Shown piece after piece: positions 42,701-51,551 of a stretch of 64,000 nt of DNA. Source of the DNA: Fibrella arboris (lineage in GTDB: Bacteria > Bacteroidota > Bacteroidia > Cytophagales > Spirosomataceae); assembly GCF_041321095.1 (NCBI RefSeq), contig NZ_JBGGWE010000017.1:1-64000 (forward strand), given 5' to 3'. The first letter of the stretch is position 1. Every line of letters starts with the position of its first letter. The translations under genes and the position numbers were made by a program. A model generated the notes under the pieces. The model had not been told where the DNA came from. It made no database searches and saw only the letters and a list, made by a program, of their open reading frames with translations.

Positions 42701-44976
42701 TCATCGGCAGCGCGGTAGATGAATTGTTTACACCGGACAAGTGGCGCCCCGGTGTTGGTCAGCGTCCATCCCGGATTGGCCGCCGTGATGTCGTTCGTTG
42801 ACCAGACGCCCAGTTCAGTAGCCAGCATCACCTGTTGCCGGTTTGTGGGGTTGATCAGAACGGCATAAACGGGTAGGTCGGGCAGACCGTGGGCGGGCAA
42901 GTCTTTACTGAGCCAGTTGGCGCCGCCGTCGGTCGTGTACCAAACCGACTGTATTCCGTAGTTCGACAGCGTTACAATCAACTCATTATCAGTAGCTCCC
43001 ACGTCTACACCGCTAATGGTGCTGCCCAATGGAAACGAGCCGCCATCGAGTCGGGTAAGGGTGGGCACTGCCTGGTCTGTGGCCGAGAGCTTGTAGAGTC
43101 GCCCGTCCAGGGTGGCGGCAAAAAGCGTGTTGGGCGATGCGCCTGCTTTCAGGTAGGTGGGCCGTGGCAACCGGCCGCTATCGAGGACCATGATTTCTGG
43201 AGTGGTGCCAATTCCCACTGCTTTTCGGTAGGCGTCTGACCAGAAAAAGAACGTATTGCTACGGCTGTCGTATTCAACACCGCCGTCTGGATAATCAATG
43301 GCTCCCCAACCCATCGAATAGTAGTCCCAAGCCGTAGAGTTTGTCAGGTTTCGGGTCAGAAAACCGCCGTTTGTGGTAGCCGCCACCTGAACCGTCGGTT
43401 CGTCCTGATCGATAAATGGCCTGAGCGGATAGGCTGGGTACGTTACCTGGGTGCCGCCTGCGTTACCTGCTTCCGGTGTTTCGAGCAGGCCCGGTTCCGT
43501 TGAACTGCCCGTGAGCCGGTACCGACTGCGGGCTACGTTCTTCATGGCCAACCCGGCGATTTCCAGGCCACCAAACCCATTGCTCCGGTAGTGCTCTACG
43601 CCATCGAGTCCCAAGGTAAGGAGTTGCTGGGTGGTTGAGAAGTAAACCTGGCTGTCGCTTCCCCATACGACGCCCTGGTTAGGTAAGGGCGAAAAAGCGG
43701 TAGTACGGCCAATGCTTTGTCCGGCCGACCAGGTGTTCCCGCCATTACCCGATCGATAGAGCCGATCATAGGCCGTTATATATACGACCTGCGCTGAATC
43801 GGGCGAAACGCTCAAGGTAAAGTACTGAGCGCCCAGCCCCAGCGTAATGTCGAGGTCGGGCGCATCCTGATAAACAGGCCGTGTCATGGGTTGCCAGGTC
43901 TGACCACTGTTGGTCGAATACTGTAGCCAGTGAAGGGTGTATCCGCCCAAAGAAGCATCGTCGGCTATCTGAGCGGCGTATAGCGTTTGAGCCGTGCCAC
44001 TGGCAGGAGCAGCCACCACCAGTTCTGTCCGAATACCCGTGTAAGGGGCCATGTTCGGCGGCGTGATCTCGGTCCAGGCGTTTGCTGCCGCACTGGTTGA
44101 CCGAAATAGCCGGCCTGTAGCCATAGCCACGTACACAAGCCCATCCTGCCCGAGCCGGATAGCCGAAACATGATCATTGCCGCCACTCACCGACTGACTG
44201 CCGATCTGCCGTTGGGGTGCCAGCGAAAACTGCCACGACTGCCCCTGATCGGCCGAGCGAAGTACGCCTCCCTGAGTGCCCGCCAGCAGTAGCCCGGTTT
44301 TAGTTACGACCAGCCCGGCAATTCGGTTAAAAGCGGCCTGTATCAACGTGCCCGACTGCGCCGGAGTGGTGGCCGACAAGCGGAGCCAGGTGGCACCTCT
44401 GTTGGTCGTTTTCCAGATACCACCTCCGTTGGTCTGGCCAAGCGGATAGCCCGTAGCGGCATAAATAACACTGCTGTTGGTAGGGTCGGAGGCGAGTGCC
44501 GAGATATTCTTGCTTTCCCAGCTGTCACTGATGGGTACCCAGTTCGTAGCCGGGTCGATCAGGTTTGCGTTTTTCCATAAGCCCGCATTGGTACTGCCCG
44601 CCCAAACGATGCGCCCGGTTGGATCGGCCGGATCGGCCAGAAAGGTGTGCAACGTACCTGTAAACCCAAATGGCCCCCGTTCTGTCCAGGCTACGTCGGG
44701 AATGGCTGTGCGAGCCCGCCCTTGCTGCTGGCCTGGCAACTGACTGGTTAGCTGATTTTGAATGGCCTCGAGCCGTTCGGTCGGAACCCGGCCCAGGGCA
44801 GGGTCGATTGTCCGGCGTAGCTGTTCTGCCAGTTGCCGACGCCGGAGTGAATCGGCCTGCCTGGGCGACAATGAACGAGTTGGCGGAAGAGCAGAACGTA
44901 CCTGGCCCAGTAGAGGCAGGGTCAGTAGCGTATAGGCCAACGTGGCATAGACTACCAATCGGGTAAAGATTAACAT
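39739..44976 (-). CDS. Giant secreted propeller/Ig-like/DUF11 protein
   Basis: 1,745 residues. A signal peptide (about 1-25) and an Arg/Gln-rich helical stretch precede a VPS10/BNR-type propeller (about 95-790; repeated GGIWKTTNRGATW, VLRSADQGQSW, LYRSGNGGNTW). Next come about seven PKD/Ig-like modules (800-1,430), each with a YxWxRNGxxxxG-type core such as YQWLRNGEAVSGGTTPVFSA. Two DUF11-like domains end the protein (about 1,460-1,745; ADVSLTSWVSKRSCQLGDTI and ADLSVALFVNKRLVLPRDTI). No type IX sorting domain is visible at the C-terminus, unusual for this architecture. A role in adhesion or gliding-surface coverage is inference. Confidence 0.82.
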   Translation of the reverse strand: MLIFTRLVVYATLAYTLLTLPLLGQVRSALPPTRSLSPRQADSLRRRQLAEQLRRTIDPALGRVPTERLEAIQNQLTSQLPGQQQGRARTAIPDVAWTERGPFGFTGTLHTFLADPADPTGRIVWAGSTNAGLWKNANLIDPATNWVPISDSWESKNISALASDPTNSSVIYAATGYPLGQTNGGGIWKTTNRGATWLRLSATTPAQSGTLIQAAFNRIAGLVVTKTGLLLAGTQGGVLRSADQGQSWQFSLAPQRQIGSQSVSGGNDHVSAIRLGQDGLVYVAMATGRLFRSTSAAANAWTEITPPNMAPYTGIRTELVVAAPASGTAQTLYAAQIADDASLGGYTLHWLQYSTNSGQTWQPMTRPVYQDAPDLDITLGLGAQYFTLSVSPDSAQVVYITAYDRLYRSGNGGNTWSAGQSIGRTTAFSPLPNQGVVWGSDSQVYFSTTQQLLTLGLDGVEHYRSNGFGGLEIAGLAMKNVARSRYRLTGSSTEPGLLETPEAGNAGGTQVTYPAYPLRPFIDQDEPTVQVAATTNGGFLTRNLTNSTAWDYYSMGWGAIDYPDGGVEYDSRSNTFFFWSDAYRKAVGIGTTPEIMVLDSGRLPRPTYLKAGASPNTLFAATLDGRLYKLSATDQAVPTLTRLDGGSFPLGSTISGVDVGATDNELIVTLSNYGIQSVWYTTDGGANWLSKDLPAHGLPDLPVYAVLINPTNRQQVMLATELGVWSTNDITAANPGWTLTNTGAPLVRCKQFIYRAADELVAVVTSGRGVWETNAWSLDAPIVQAGGLSTTALCAGTTLPVSYTLLNVQPSRVVVRLSDASGDFTNGTDIAAGTTSPLLATVPASVSSGTGYRLRLDVPDFSISQLISGSLTITNLSLSQASILDRRQLTDARLADVRYVSGYVCPGDSALLRAYLPNQPNNLTATYRWAIDGQTISGQTTASLATGQTGTYSFTASVGSCTTTSANNLLLIAIDAPTVSVLSPINTDDGPICPGTSVPLGTSYLGQRAVYQWLRNGEAVSGGTTPVFSATATGSYAYRLTFSSSGGATCAASAPATYLTVNQTILPPTIAVAGDVAPTTCGTASLTLYATSQPDGTTYQWLREGRVIAGQTSSLATVSQGGTYRLQVQRGTCTAVSDPITVTANSQLSNGLYYYGSTTLCTGESLVLYAKNTSHALQWTKNNVPITGATGFSYLVDTPGSYALRYTSGSCSGTAVAVSVVFSQTLTPTLLLNERCTEVELSTRDYPRTGTVTFSWLRNGQPVSQGVQTYQTVTESGLYSVSVTNGVCSGVSKPVSVSIGQPVKPTIAALGGLVRCPTSAVKLQRTSGPYSFWRFNGSPLPGATSDQVVAAETGVYSLVYQQGSCLTESASVSVVIGQPASATIAGQPFIRSGQSAVLPVQLSGVAPWSFSVVGVKAVTNTYQNPYSLTVTPSRTTSYSLINVANGCGIGAGAVTVINVFVDGADVSLTSWVSKRSCQLGDTITYSVRVTNAGPDAAENVSVINRLPSGLSYVGSSSATTGDSLRLSVGNVPAGESRLVSFKTKINRRGKYVNAVELVACNTPDPDSQPNTGTADGEDDATLVDLRTADTTRYLAVSPNPYGRILPTVASNQPAAIPNQADLSVALFVNKRLVLPRDTIQVTLVVQNQGGTSTSLVQTGLTLPNGTYSLDKTTWRTASTAITIDIGQMAASSTVSRTVYWLPTASDSCRVEVIRSAVADPDSTPNNRSTRPGEDDDAVVDVRMLR

Positions 44977-45183
44977 ATAGTTGGATCGCGTGGGTGGGCA
45001 AAGCCCGAACCTACATCAATTTGCGGCCAATCTCATGCCAATCTATATAGATTAGAGATTAAAAAGGACTTTGTATAAAAACAGTGTTACCGGATAGATA
45101 ATTTATTTAACTAAATAGAGATATCTGTCTATTTGCCGAGGGGTACCCTGTATCTCTTATTATTGGCTGGTGCATAGTATCGA
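44977..45183. other. Intergenic AT-rich region upstream of giant surface gene
   Basis: About 200 AT-rich bases between the giant gene start (minus) and the hairpin after gltX. It should hold the giant gene's promoter, but no clear TAnnTTTG box was identified on the minus strand. Confidence 0.3.
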
Positions 45184-45248
45184 GCCGCCGCTACCGGAAG
45201 CCACAGGTACGTTGTTTCAACGTACCTGTGGCTTCCGGTAGCGGCGGC
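45184..45248 (-). terminator. Perfect 31-bp hairpin at the gltX stop codon
   Basis: Arms 45184-45214 and 45218-45248 are exact complements around a 3-base loop, starting one base after the gltX stop. The tip of the stem is AGGTACGTTG/CAACGTACCT. No T run follows on the minus strand, so it may act by mRNA stabilisation rather than intrinsic termination. Confidence 0.6.
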
Positions 45249-46787
45249 TTATTGAAGCGTGGTCATGGCATTGTCCAGGCGCTCGAGCACGCCCGTTTTG
45301 CCAACAATTTCCATGGTCAGCATTAGGTCAGGACCCGTACCCAGTCCGGTTAAGGCCAACCGCATGGCCTGCATCACTTTCCCCTGTTTAATACCCGCTT
45401 CGGCCAGGGTATTGGCCAGCAGGTGCTTAATGGCGTCGGCTTCAAACGCACCCTTGTAATTGATCAGTGCATCACGGAAGGCCATCACAGCCCGCCGGGC
45501 ATCGTCGTTCCACTTGGCAGCCTGCACAGCTTCGTCGTAGCTGGTAGGGGCATAAAAAATGGTTTTAGCCTCGGCAAACAGTTCGCTGGCGAAGGTGACG
45601 CGTTCTTTAAGTAGCGCCACGATCTTCTCCGCTTTCTCGGCCGAACAGTCAACTCCAGCCTCTTGCGCCTGTTTTTGTACAGTAGGAGCCAGATCACTGG
45701 CTGCCTGTTGCCGGATATATTGATGATTGAACCATTTCGCCTTCTCAATATCGAATCGAGCGCCTGCCTTATGGATTTTTTCCAGATCAAAGGCGGCGAT
45801 CAGTTCATCCATCGTGAAGAGTTCCTGTTCAGTGCCGGGGTTCCAGCCCAGTAACGCCAGGAAGTTAACCAGGGCTTCGGGCAGATACCCATCTTCCCGG
45901 AAACCGCGCGCCACCGTGCCCGTAGTTGGGTCTGTCCACTCGAGCGGAAATACTGGAAAACCGCCCAGGTCAGCGTCACGTTTGCTCAGCTTACCATTGC
46001 CTTCGGGCTTCAGTAGGAGTGGCAGGTGGGCAAACTGGGGCATCGTATCTTCCCAGCCGAGGTAGCGATAGAGCAGCACGTGCAACGGTGCCGAGGGCAA
46101 CCATTCTTCGCCCCGAATTACGTGGGTGATCCGCATCAGGTGATCGTCAACCACGTTGGCGAGGTGATAGGTAGGCAGCCCGTCCGACTTCAACAGCACC
46201 TTATCATCAATGGCCGACGAATGCACGTTCACCCAACCCCGGACAAGATCGTTGAGCCGGACCTCTTCTTTACGGGGTGTCTTTAGCCGGATCACATACG
46301 GTTCGCCACCCTCAATACGGGCCTTTACCTCGTCGGCGGGTAGCGTCAGGGCGTTTTTCATCTGCATCCGCGTAATGGCGTTGTACTGCGCGGCGGGGGC
46401 ATTGGCCGCCTCGAGCCGTTGCCGCATCGCCTCCAGCTCGTCGGCTGTGTCGAAAGCGTAATACGCTTTGCCTTCCTCAACAAGCCGCAGGGCTTCCTGC
46501 TGGTAAATGGCCTTGCGTTCCGACTGCCGGTATGGAGCATCTGGACCAACAGAACCCGTCGCGGTTTGTCCCTCGTCGATCTGAATACCTACCCAGCTGA
46601 GGGCGTCAATGATATATTGTTCGGCACCCGGTACAAACCGGTTTTGGTCGGTGTCTTCAATCCGAAGAAGCATCTGTCCGCCCATTTTTCGGGCAAACAG
46701 GTAATTATAGAGTGCCGTTCGAACGCCGCCAATATGAAGCGGCCCCGTTGGGCTAGGCGCGAAACGAACGCGTGGAGGAGTTTGCAT
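45249..46787 (-). CDS. gltX: Glutamyl-tRNA synthetase
   Basis: 512 residues from ATG 46787 (the frame is open to 46838, inside an inverted repeat). Class I signature RFAPSPTGPLHIGGVRTALY (HIGH-type) near the N-terminus and the KMSKS-type GKLSKRDADLGGF in the middle. The C-terminal anticodon-binding helical domain is complete, ending in VLERLDNAMTTLQ. Charges tRNA-Glu in the cytoplasm. The preceding ridA gene is on the same strand, with a long inverted repeat between. Confidence 0.95.
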   Translation of the reverse strand: MQTPPRVRFAPSPTGPLHIGGVRTALYNYLFARKMGGQMLLRIEDTDQNRFVPGAEQYIIDALSWVGIQIDEGQTATGSVGPDAPYRQSERKAIYQQEALRLVEEGKAYYAFDTADELEAMRQRLEAANAPAAQYNAITRMQMKNALTLPADEVKARIEGGEPYVIRLKTPRKEEVRLNDLVRGWVNVHSSAIDDKVLLKSDGLPTYHLANVVDDHLMRITHVIRGEEWLPSAPLHVLLYRYLGWEDTMPQFAHLPLLLKPEGNGKLSKRDADLGGFPVFPLEWTDPTTGTVARGFREDGYLPEALVNFLALLGWNPGTEQELFTMDELIAAFDLEKIHKAGARFDIEKAKWFNHQYIRQQAASDLAPTVQKQAQEAGVDCSAEKAEKIVALLKERVTFASELFAEAKTIFYAPTSYDEAVQAAKWNDDARRAVMAFRDALINYKGAFEADAIKHLLANTLAEAGIKQGKVMQAMRLALTGLGTGPDLMLTMEIVGKTGVLERLDNAMTTLQ

Positions 46788-46800
46788 GAACTGAGGGGAA

Positions 46801-46900
46801 GAAGGGGAGGAAAGGGACTGGCGGAAGGAGCTTTGCACCGTTACTTAGGTACGTGGGATTGCAAACACCCTTCCTCCCGCCAGTCCCTTTCCTCTCCTTC
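46801..46900. repeat. Imperfect ~30-bp inverted repeat between ridA and gltX
   Basis: The stretch 46801-46830 reappears as near-exact reverse complement at 46870-46900; the core GAGGAAAGGGACTGGCGG is perfect. It fills the gap between the ridA stop and the gltX start, so it may attenuate or stabilise the shared message. Confidence 0.65.
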
Positions 46901-46905
46901 CTCCT

Positions 46906-47274
46906 TTATTTTACGGCGATAACTGAGATTTCGACGTTGACGTCTTTAGGGAGGCGGGCTACTTCAACCGTTTCGCGGGCGGGAAAATCGGCGGTGAAAA
47001 AGCGGCCATATGTTTCGTTGATAGCGGCGAAGTTATTCAGGTCTTTGACGAAAATGGTTGCCTTCACCACGTTGCTGTACTCCATACCGGCCGCCCGCAA
47101 AATAGCGCCCAGGTTTTCCATTACCTGCCGCGTTTCGGCCTGGATATCGCCAAGTGGCGCCAGGTCAGCCGCGATTTGGCCCGATACATACAAGGTGTCG
47201 CCGATCTTCACGGCCTGATTATACGGTCCGATCGGCGCAGGCGCCTGGTCGGTATAAATTATTTGCTTCGACAT
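46906..47274 (-). CDS. ridA: RidA family enamine/imine deaminase
   Basis: 122 residues from ATG 47274. The RidA pattern is complete: APAPIGPYNQAVKIGDTLYV, SGQIA, IQAETRQVMENLGAILRAAG and the active Arg in FPARETVEVARLP. Known role: hydrolysis of reactive enamines made by PLP enzymes such as threonine dehydratase. Cytoplasmic trimer. The gene lies just inside one arm-bearing region of the 66-bp inverted repeat. Confidence 0.92.
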   Translation of the reverse strand: MSKQIIYTDQAPAPIGPYNQAVKIGDTLYVSGQIAADLAPLGDIQAETRQVMENLGAILRAAGMEYSNVVKATIFVKDLNNFAAINETYGRFFTADFPARETVEVARLPKDVNVEISVIAVK

Positions 47275-47293
47275 CGTCTTCAATGATATTTAC

Positions 47294-47485
47294 GGTACGC
47301 TGGAATAATCCACGGGTTGTACTGGTACGCGGAGTGAAGGGAGTAAAAACGATTACCGCGGCTTTTTACTGTGAACCACGGATTTGCTCTGCTTCACCTT
47401 TCCCTTAAATCAAAAATCAGCGGTAATCGTTTTTACTCCCTTCACTCCGCGTACCAGTACAACCCGTGGATTATCCCAGCGTACC
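47294..47485. repeat. 66-bp near-perfect inverted repeat between divergent genes
   Basis: Arms 47294-47359 and 47420-47485 are complementary with one mismatch (A at 47305 versus the complement of C at 47475), around a 60-base spacer. It occupies the whole promoter region between ridA (minus) and the DUF2064 gene (plus), so each gene has one arm directly upstream. It could extrude as a cruciform or give both genes the same upstream sequence. Confidence 0.9.
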
Positions 47486-47507
47486 AAGTCACAAAAGTAC
47501 ACATCCT

Positions 47508-48101
47508 ATGGCTACCCACCACCTGATCATCTTCGTTAAGAATCCGATTCCCGGCACCGTTAAGACACGCATTGCCCAAACGGTTGGTCATGAAAAGGCC
47601 GTTGAGGTATACCGCCACCTACTTCGATACACGCAGCAGATAACGCGCTCTGGTCCCTGGGAGAAAACCGTGTATTACGGTGACTTTGTGAACGAAAACG
47701 ATGAGTGGCGTGGCTACAGAAAAGCGCTGCAAACAGGCCAGGACCTGGGTGAACGGATGGCCAATGCCTTCCGCGAGCGATTTGCTGCCGGTGCCGAAAA
47801 AGTGGTGATTATCGGCAGTGATTGCCTGACTATTACGCAGGAACATATAAATACGGCCTTCAAGTGCCTGGATCAGGTCGATGTGGTGATTGGGCCTGCT
47901 ACCGACGGAGGGTATTACCTGCTGGGCATGAAAGCGTTGCACATGACTTTGTTTGACCAGATGCCCTGGAGTCAGCCTGCGCTGCGGCGGCTCACCGAGC
48001 AGGCCATTCGTCAGCAAGGGCTCACGTTCGACCGCCTCCAGGAACTGACCGACATCGACGAATGGACTGATTATGAGCAGGCCATCCGCGTAGAGAAGTA
48101 A
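47508..48101 (+). CDS. DUF2064/TIGR04282-type glycosyltransferase-like protein
   Basis: 197 residues from ATG 47508. GT-A-like nucleotide-sugar fold: HHLIIFVKNPIPGTVKTRIA at the N-terminus, VVIIGSDCLTIT (the DxD-like segment) and GPATDGGYYLLGMK. This is the TIGR04282 family, some members of which are placed in arsenosugar biosynthesis; others resemble MobA/CofC-type nucleotidyltransferases. No arsenic genes are adjacent, so the substrate is open. Confidence 0.85.
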   Translation: MATHHLIIFVKNPIPGTVKTRIAQTVGHEKAVEVYRHLLRYTQQITRSGPWEKTVYYGDFVNENDEWRGYRKALQTGQDLGERMANAFRERFAAGAEKVVIIGSDCLTITQEHINTAFKCLDQVDVVIGPATDGGYYLLGMKALHMTLFDQMPWSQPALRRLTEQAIRQQGLTFDRLQELTDIDEWTDYEQAIRVEK

Positions 48102-48142
48102 AGCAAGGCGTTGTGGCGAGAACTAGCTCTGCTGGCCAGCGA

Positions 48143-49159
48143 TTAAACCAGCCCCTCTTTTAACAGATCGTGAAGGTGAACGAAGCCCACCAACGTACCG
48201 GGCGGCGTTCCGCCTGACGGTTCTACAACCAAAATCTGCGTGATATTCCGGCTTTGCATGAGCTCCAGCGCGGCCACGGCGTAATCGTCAGGCGACACGC
48301 TGACGGGGTGCTGCGTCATGATATCGCGGGCGCAGAGGTGGCGATAATCATCATACTGACTCACCATACGGCGCACATCCCCGTCGGTAATGATGCCCAG
48401 CAACGTACCTGCCCCCGGCCGGTCCAGCACAGCCGTGGCCCCCAATCGCCCGGCCGACATCGTTAGCATGGTGTCGTGTATGCTTTGGTCTGGCGTAACG
48501 CAAGGGCACTGATTAGCCGGAAACAGATCGCTTACTTTGAGGTACAGTTTTTTGCCGAGCGAGCCACCAGGATGGTACCGGGCAAAATCCTGCCGGGTGA
48601 AGCCCCGGGCTGTAAGCAAGGCAATGGCCAGGGCATCACCGAGGGCCATGGCAACGGTAGTGCTGGTGGTAGGGGCCAGATTCAGCGGGTCAGCTTCCAG
48701 GGGGGCGGGTGCCAACAAAACAAAATCAGCCTGTTTGGCCAGGTAGGAGTCGGCTTCACTCACCAACGCGATCAATTTAGCCCCGGTGCGGTGAATGAGC
48801 GGAACCAGCACTTTGACCTCGGGCGTGCTGCCGCTTTTCGAAATAGCCAGCACCAGATCGTTGGCTTGCACCATGCCCAGGTCGCCGTGAATGGCATCGG
48901 CCGCGTGCATGAACAGGGCAGGAGTGCCTGTCGAATTCAGCGTGGCTACGAGTTTCTGGCCAATCAGGGCACTTTTTCCGACCCCGGTAACCACAACCCG
49001 GCCCGGTGAGGCCAGAATAGCAGCTACACAATGGTCGAACTGGCTATCCAGATAATCAATTGCTGCGCGGATCGCATCGGCTTCGGCCAGCAGTACGTCG
49101 CGGGCAATCGATTGTAGATTTTTTGTTAGTTTCAACGTCCAGAAATGCTTAGGTAACAC
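48143..49159 (-). CDS. kdsD: Arabinose-5-phosphate isomerase (KpsF/KdsD)
   Basis: 338 residues. An N-terminal SIS domain (about 45-180: VVVTGVGKSALIGQKLVATL, HAADAIHGDLGM, SKSGSTPEV) is followed by RYHPGGSLGKKLYLKV and two CBS domains (about 205-335; IITDGDVRRM, DIMTQHPVSVSPDDYA). Converts ribulose-5-phosphate to arabinose-5-phosphate, the first step to KDO for lipopolysaccharide. Divergent from recQ with a 157-bp gap. The start may be ATG 49159 or a later in-frame codon. Confidence 0.93.
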   Translation of the reverse strand: MLPKHFWTLKLTKNLQSIARDVLLAEADAIRAAIDYLDSQFDHCVAAILASPGRVVVTGVGKSALIGQKLVATLNSTGTPALFMHAADAIHGDLGMVQANDLVLAISKSGSTPEVKVLVPLIHRTGAKLIALVSEADSYLAKQADFVLLAPAPLEADPLNLAPTTSTTVAMALGDALAIALLTARGFTRQDFARYHPGGSLGKKLYLKVSDLFPANQCPCVTPDQSIHDTMLTMSAGRLGATAVLDRPGAGTLLGIITDGDVRRMVSQYDDYRHLCARDIMTQHPVSVSPDDYAVAALELMQSRNITQILVVEPSGGTPPGTLVGFVHLHDLLKEGLV

Positions 49160-49316
49160 AGATGGGTTGTAAATTCGCTAAGTTCCTTCATCATACTATA
49201 GACTAAGCCCTACTAAATATAGGTTTTGTCTTACTTTCGAAAAGACCACCCTCACGTAATTATTGACAAAGATAGATACTCACGCAGGCTCCACTCACCT
49301 TCCGTAGTAGCGTACC

Positions 49317-51548
49317 ATGATGCAGATTGACAATTCCGTTCAAACAACCCTGAAGGAGCGACTAAAAGAAATATTCGGGTTCGGCCAGTTTCGGGGAGAC
49401 CAGGAGGCGATTATTCACAATATTCTGGCAGGCCGCAACACGTTTGTCATTATGCCCACCGGGGCCGGCAAATCCTTATGCTATCAGTTGCCCGCCATTG
49501 CTTCTGAAGGCACCGCCATCGTGATCTCACCGCTGATTGCCCTGATGAAAAACCAGGTCGATCAGCTCAATGCCTTTGGCATTAACGCACAGTTTCTGAA
49601 TTCGACACTCTCGAAGGCCGAGATGACGAAAGTGAAAAAGGATACCCTCAACGGTACCCTCAAACTACTTTACATTGCCCCCGAGTCACTGACAAAAGAG
49701 GAAAACCTCGATTTCCTGAAAAAAGCGTGTATATCCTTTGTGGCCATCGATGAAGCTCACTGTATTTCGGAGTGGGGCCACGATTTCAGACCTGAATACC
49801 GTAAGATCCGGGGTATCGTCGACAATATCGGCCATCACTCGGGCCGGATGGGTTTACCCGTCATTGCCCTAACGGCTACGGCCACGCCCAAAGTGCAGAT
49901 CGATATTCAGAAAAACCTGAATATGGAAGATGCCGACGTCTACAAAACGTCGTTCAACCGGAAGAATCTCTATTACGAGATCAAACCTAAGGTGGATGCT
50001 AAAAAAGCGCTGATCAAGTACGTTAAGCAGAACAAGGGAAAGTCAGGTATTGTGTATTGCCTGAGCCGCAAAACGGCGGAGGACATTGCCGAACTGCTGC
50101 GCGTAAATGACGTAAAAGCGCTACCCTATCACGCTGGCCTTGACCCGCAAACGCGGATGAATAACCAGGATGCTTTTCTGAACGAAGAGGTCGACGTGGT
50201 TTGTGCCACTATCGCCTTTGGGATGGGGATCGATAAGCCGGATGTGCGGTTTGTAATTCACTACGATGCGCCCAAGTCGCTGGAAGGGTACTACCAGGAA
50301 ACAGGCCGGGCCGGGCGCGACGGGCTGGAAGGAAACTGCGTGATGTTCTATAGCTATGATGATATTCTGAAGCTGGAGAAATTCAACAAAGACAAGCCGG
50401 TCACCGAGCGCGACAACGCCAAACACCTGCTGGCCGAAATGGTGTCCTATTCCAACCTGGGCGTATGTCGGCGGCGGCAGCTACTGGGGTATTTCGGGGA
50501 ATACGTTGAGAAAGATTGCGGTTTCTGCGATAACTGCCTGAAGCCAACTCCCAGGTTTAAAGCACAGGCCGAGATTGTGCTGGCGCTACAAACCGTGCTG
50601 CAGACCGATCAGCGGTTCGACGTCAGTCACCTGGCCGATGTGCTGACAGCCACCGACAACCAGTATGTGACCAGCTACGAACACGACAAACTGGACCTGT
50701 ACGGAAAGGGTAAATCATTCAGCGAAGACTGCAACGTCTGGTGTTCGCTCATCAAGCAGATTACGATCTACGGCTTCCTGGAAAAAGACGTCGATAATTA
50801 CGGCGTATTGCGCCTGACGCAAAAGGGCATGAACTACATCGAAGACCCTTACCCGGTCATGCTCTCGCAGGATCACGACTACGAGCAGCAAACCGCCGAT
50901 GCAAAAGAAGAAGCCGATGATGCGGCGGCTCAGGCGGCGAGTGGAGGCAACGCCTACGATGAAGAACTGCTGGGTCTGCTGAAAGCCCTTCGTAAGAAGA
51001 TCGCCAAAGAAAAAAATCTGCCCCCCTATGTCATCTTCCAGGACCCGTCTATGGAAGAAATGGCCACAACGTACCCGGTTACGCGGGAAGAGATGGCCCA
51101 GATCAACGGCGTGGGCATGGGCAAGGTGCAGAAATTCGGCAAGCCCTTCATTGACCTCATCGCCAAATACGTTGACGAAAACGAGATCGAAACGGATAAG
51201 GATGTAGTGGTCAAATCGACGGTGAATAAATCGAAGATCAAGATTTATATCATCCAGCAGATCGACCGTAAAGTAGATCTCGAAGAAATTGCCGAAGCCA
51301 AAGGGCTTACCTTAGTCGATCTGGTCGAGGAGGTGGAACATATCTGTTATTCAGGTACCCGCCTGAACCTCGATTACTACATCGACCAGATTATTGACGA
51401 AGACCGGCAGGAAGAGATTTTTGAGTATTTCATGCGGGCCGAAACCGACAACATTGCCGTTGCCCTCAAGGAATTTGACAGTGATGATTTTACCGAACAG
51501 GAACTGCGCCTGATGCGTATCAAATTCCTGTCGGAAGTAGCCAATTAA
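49317..51548 (+). CDS. recQ: ATP-dependent DNA helicase RecQ
   Basis: 743 residues. Walker A MPTGAGKSLCYQLP, DEAH box in FVAIDEAHCISEWGHDFRPE, and QETGRAGRDGLEGNC in the second helicase lobe. A zinc-binding RQC domain follows (CRRRQLLGYFGE, then CGFCDNC), then an HRDC domain (about 540-620) and a longer helical tail usual in Bacteroidota RecQ. Unwinds DNA 3' to 5' in recombination and fork repair. Followed by a 41-bp inverted repeat and purD. Confidence 0.95.
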   Translation: MMQIDNSVQTTLKERLKEIFGFGQFRGDQEAIIHNILAGRNTFVIMPTGAGKSLCYQLPAIASEGTAIVISPLIALMKNQVDQLNAFGINAQFLNSTLSKAEMTKVKKDTLNGTLKLLYIAPESLTKEENLDFLKKACISFVAIDEAHCISEWGHDFRPEYRKIRGIVDNIGHHSGRMGLPVIALTATATPKVQIDIQKNLNMEDADVYKTSFNRKNLYYEIKPKVDAKKALIKYVKQNKGKSGIVYCLSRKTAEDIAELLRVNDVKALPYHAGLDPQTRMNNQDAFLNEEVDVVCATIAFGMGIDKPDVRFVIHYDAPKSLEGYYQETGRAGRDGLEGNCVMFYSYDDILKLEKFNKDKPVTERDNAKHLLAEMVSYSNLGVCRRRQLLGYFGEYVEKDCGFCDNCLKPTPRFKAQAEIVLALQTVLQTDQRFDVSHLADVLTATDNQYVTSYEHDKLDLYGKGKSFSEDCNVWCSLIKQITIYGFLEKDVDNYGVLRLTQKGMNYIEDPYPVMLSQDHDYEQQTADAKEEADDAAAQAASGGNAYDEELLGLLKALRKKIAKEKNLPPYVIFQDPSMEEMATTYPVTREEMAQINGVGMGKVQKFGKPFIDLIAKYVDENEIETDKDVVVKSTVNKSKIKIYIIQQIDRKVDLEEIAEAKGLTLVDLVEEVEHICYSGTRLNLDYYIDQIIDEDRQEEIFEYFMRAETDNIAVALKEFDSDDFTEQELRLMRIKFLSEVAN

Positions 51549-51551
51549 AAA

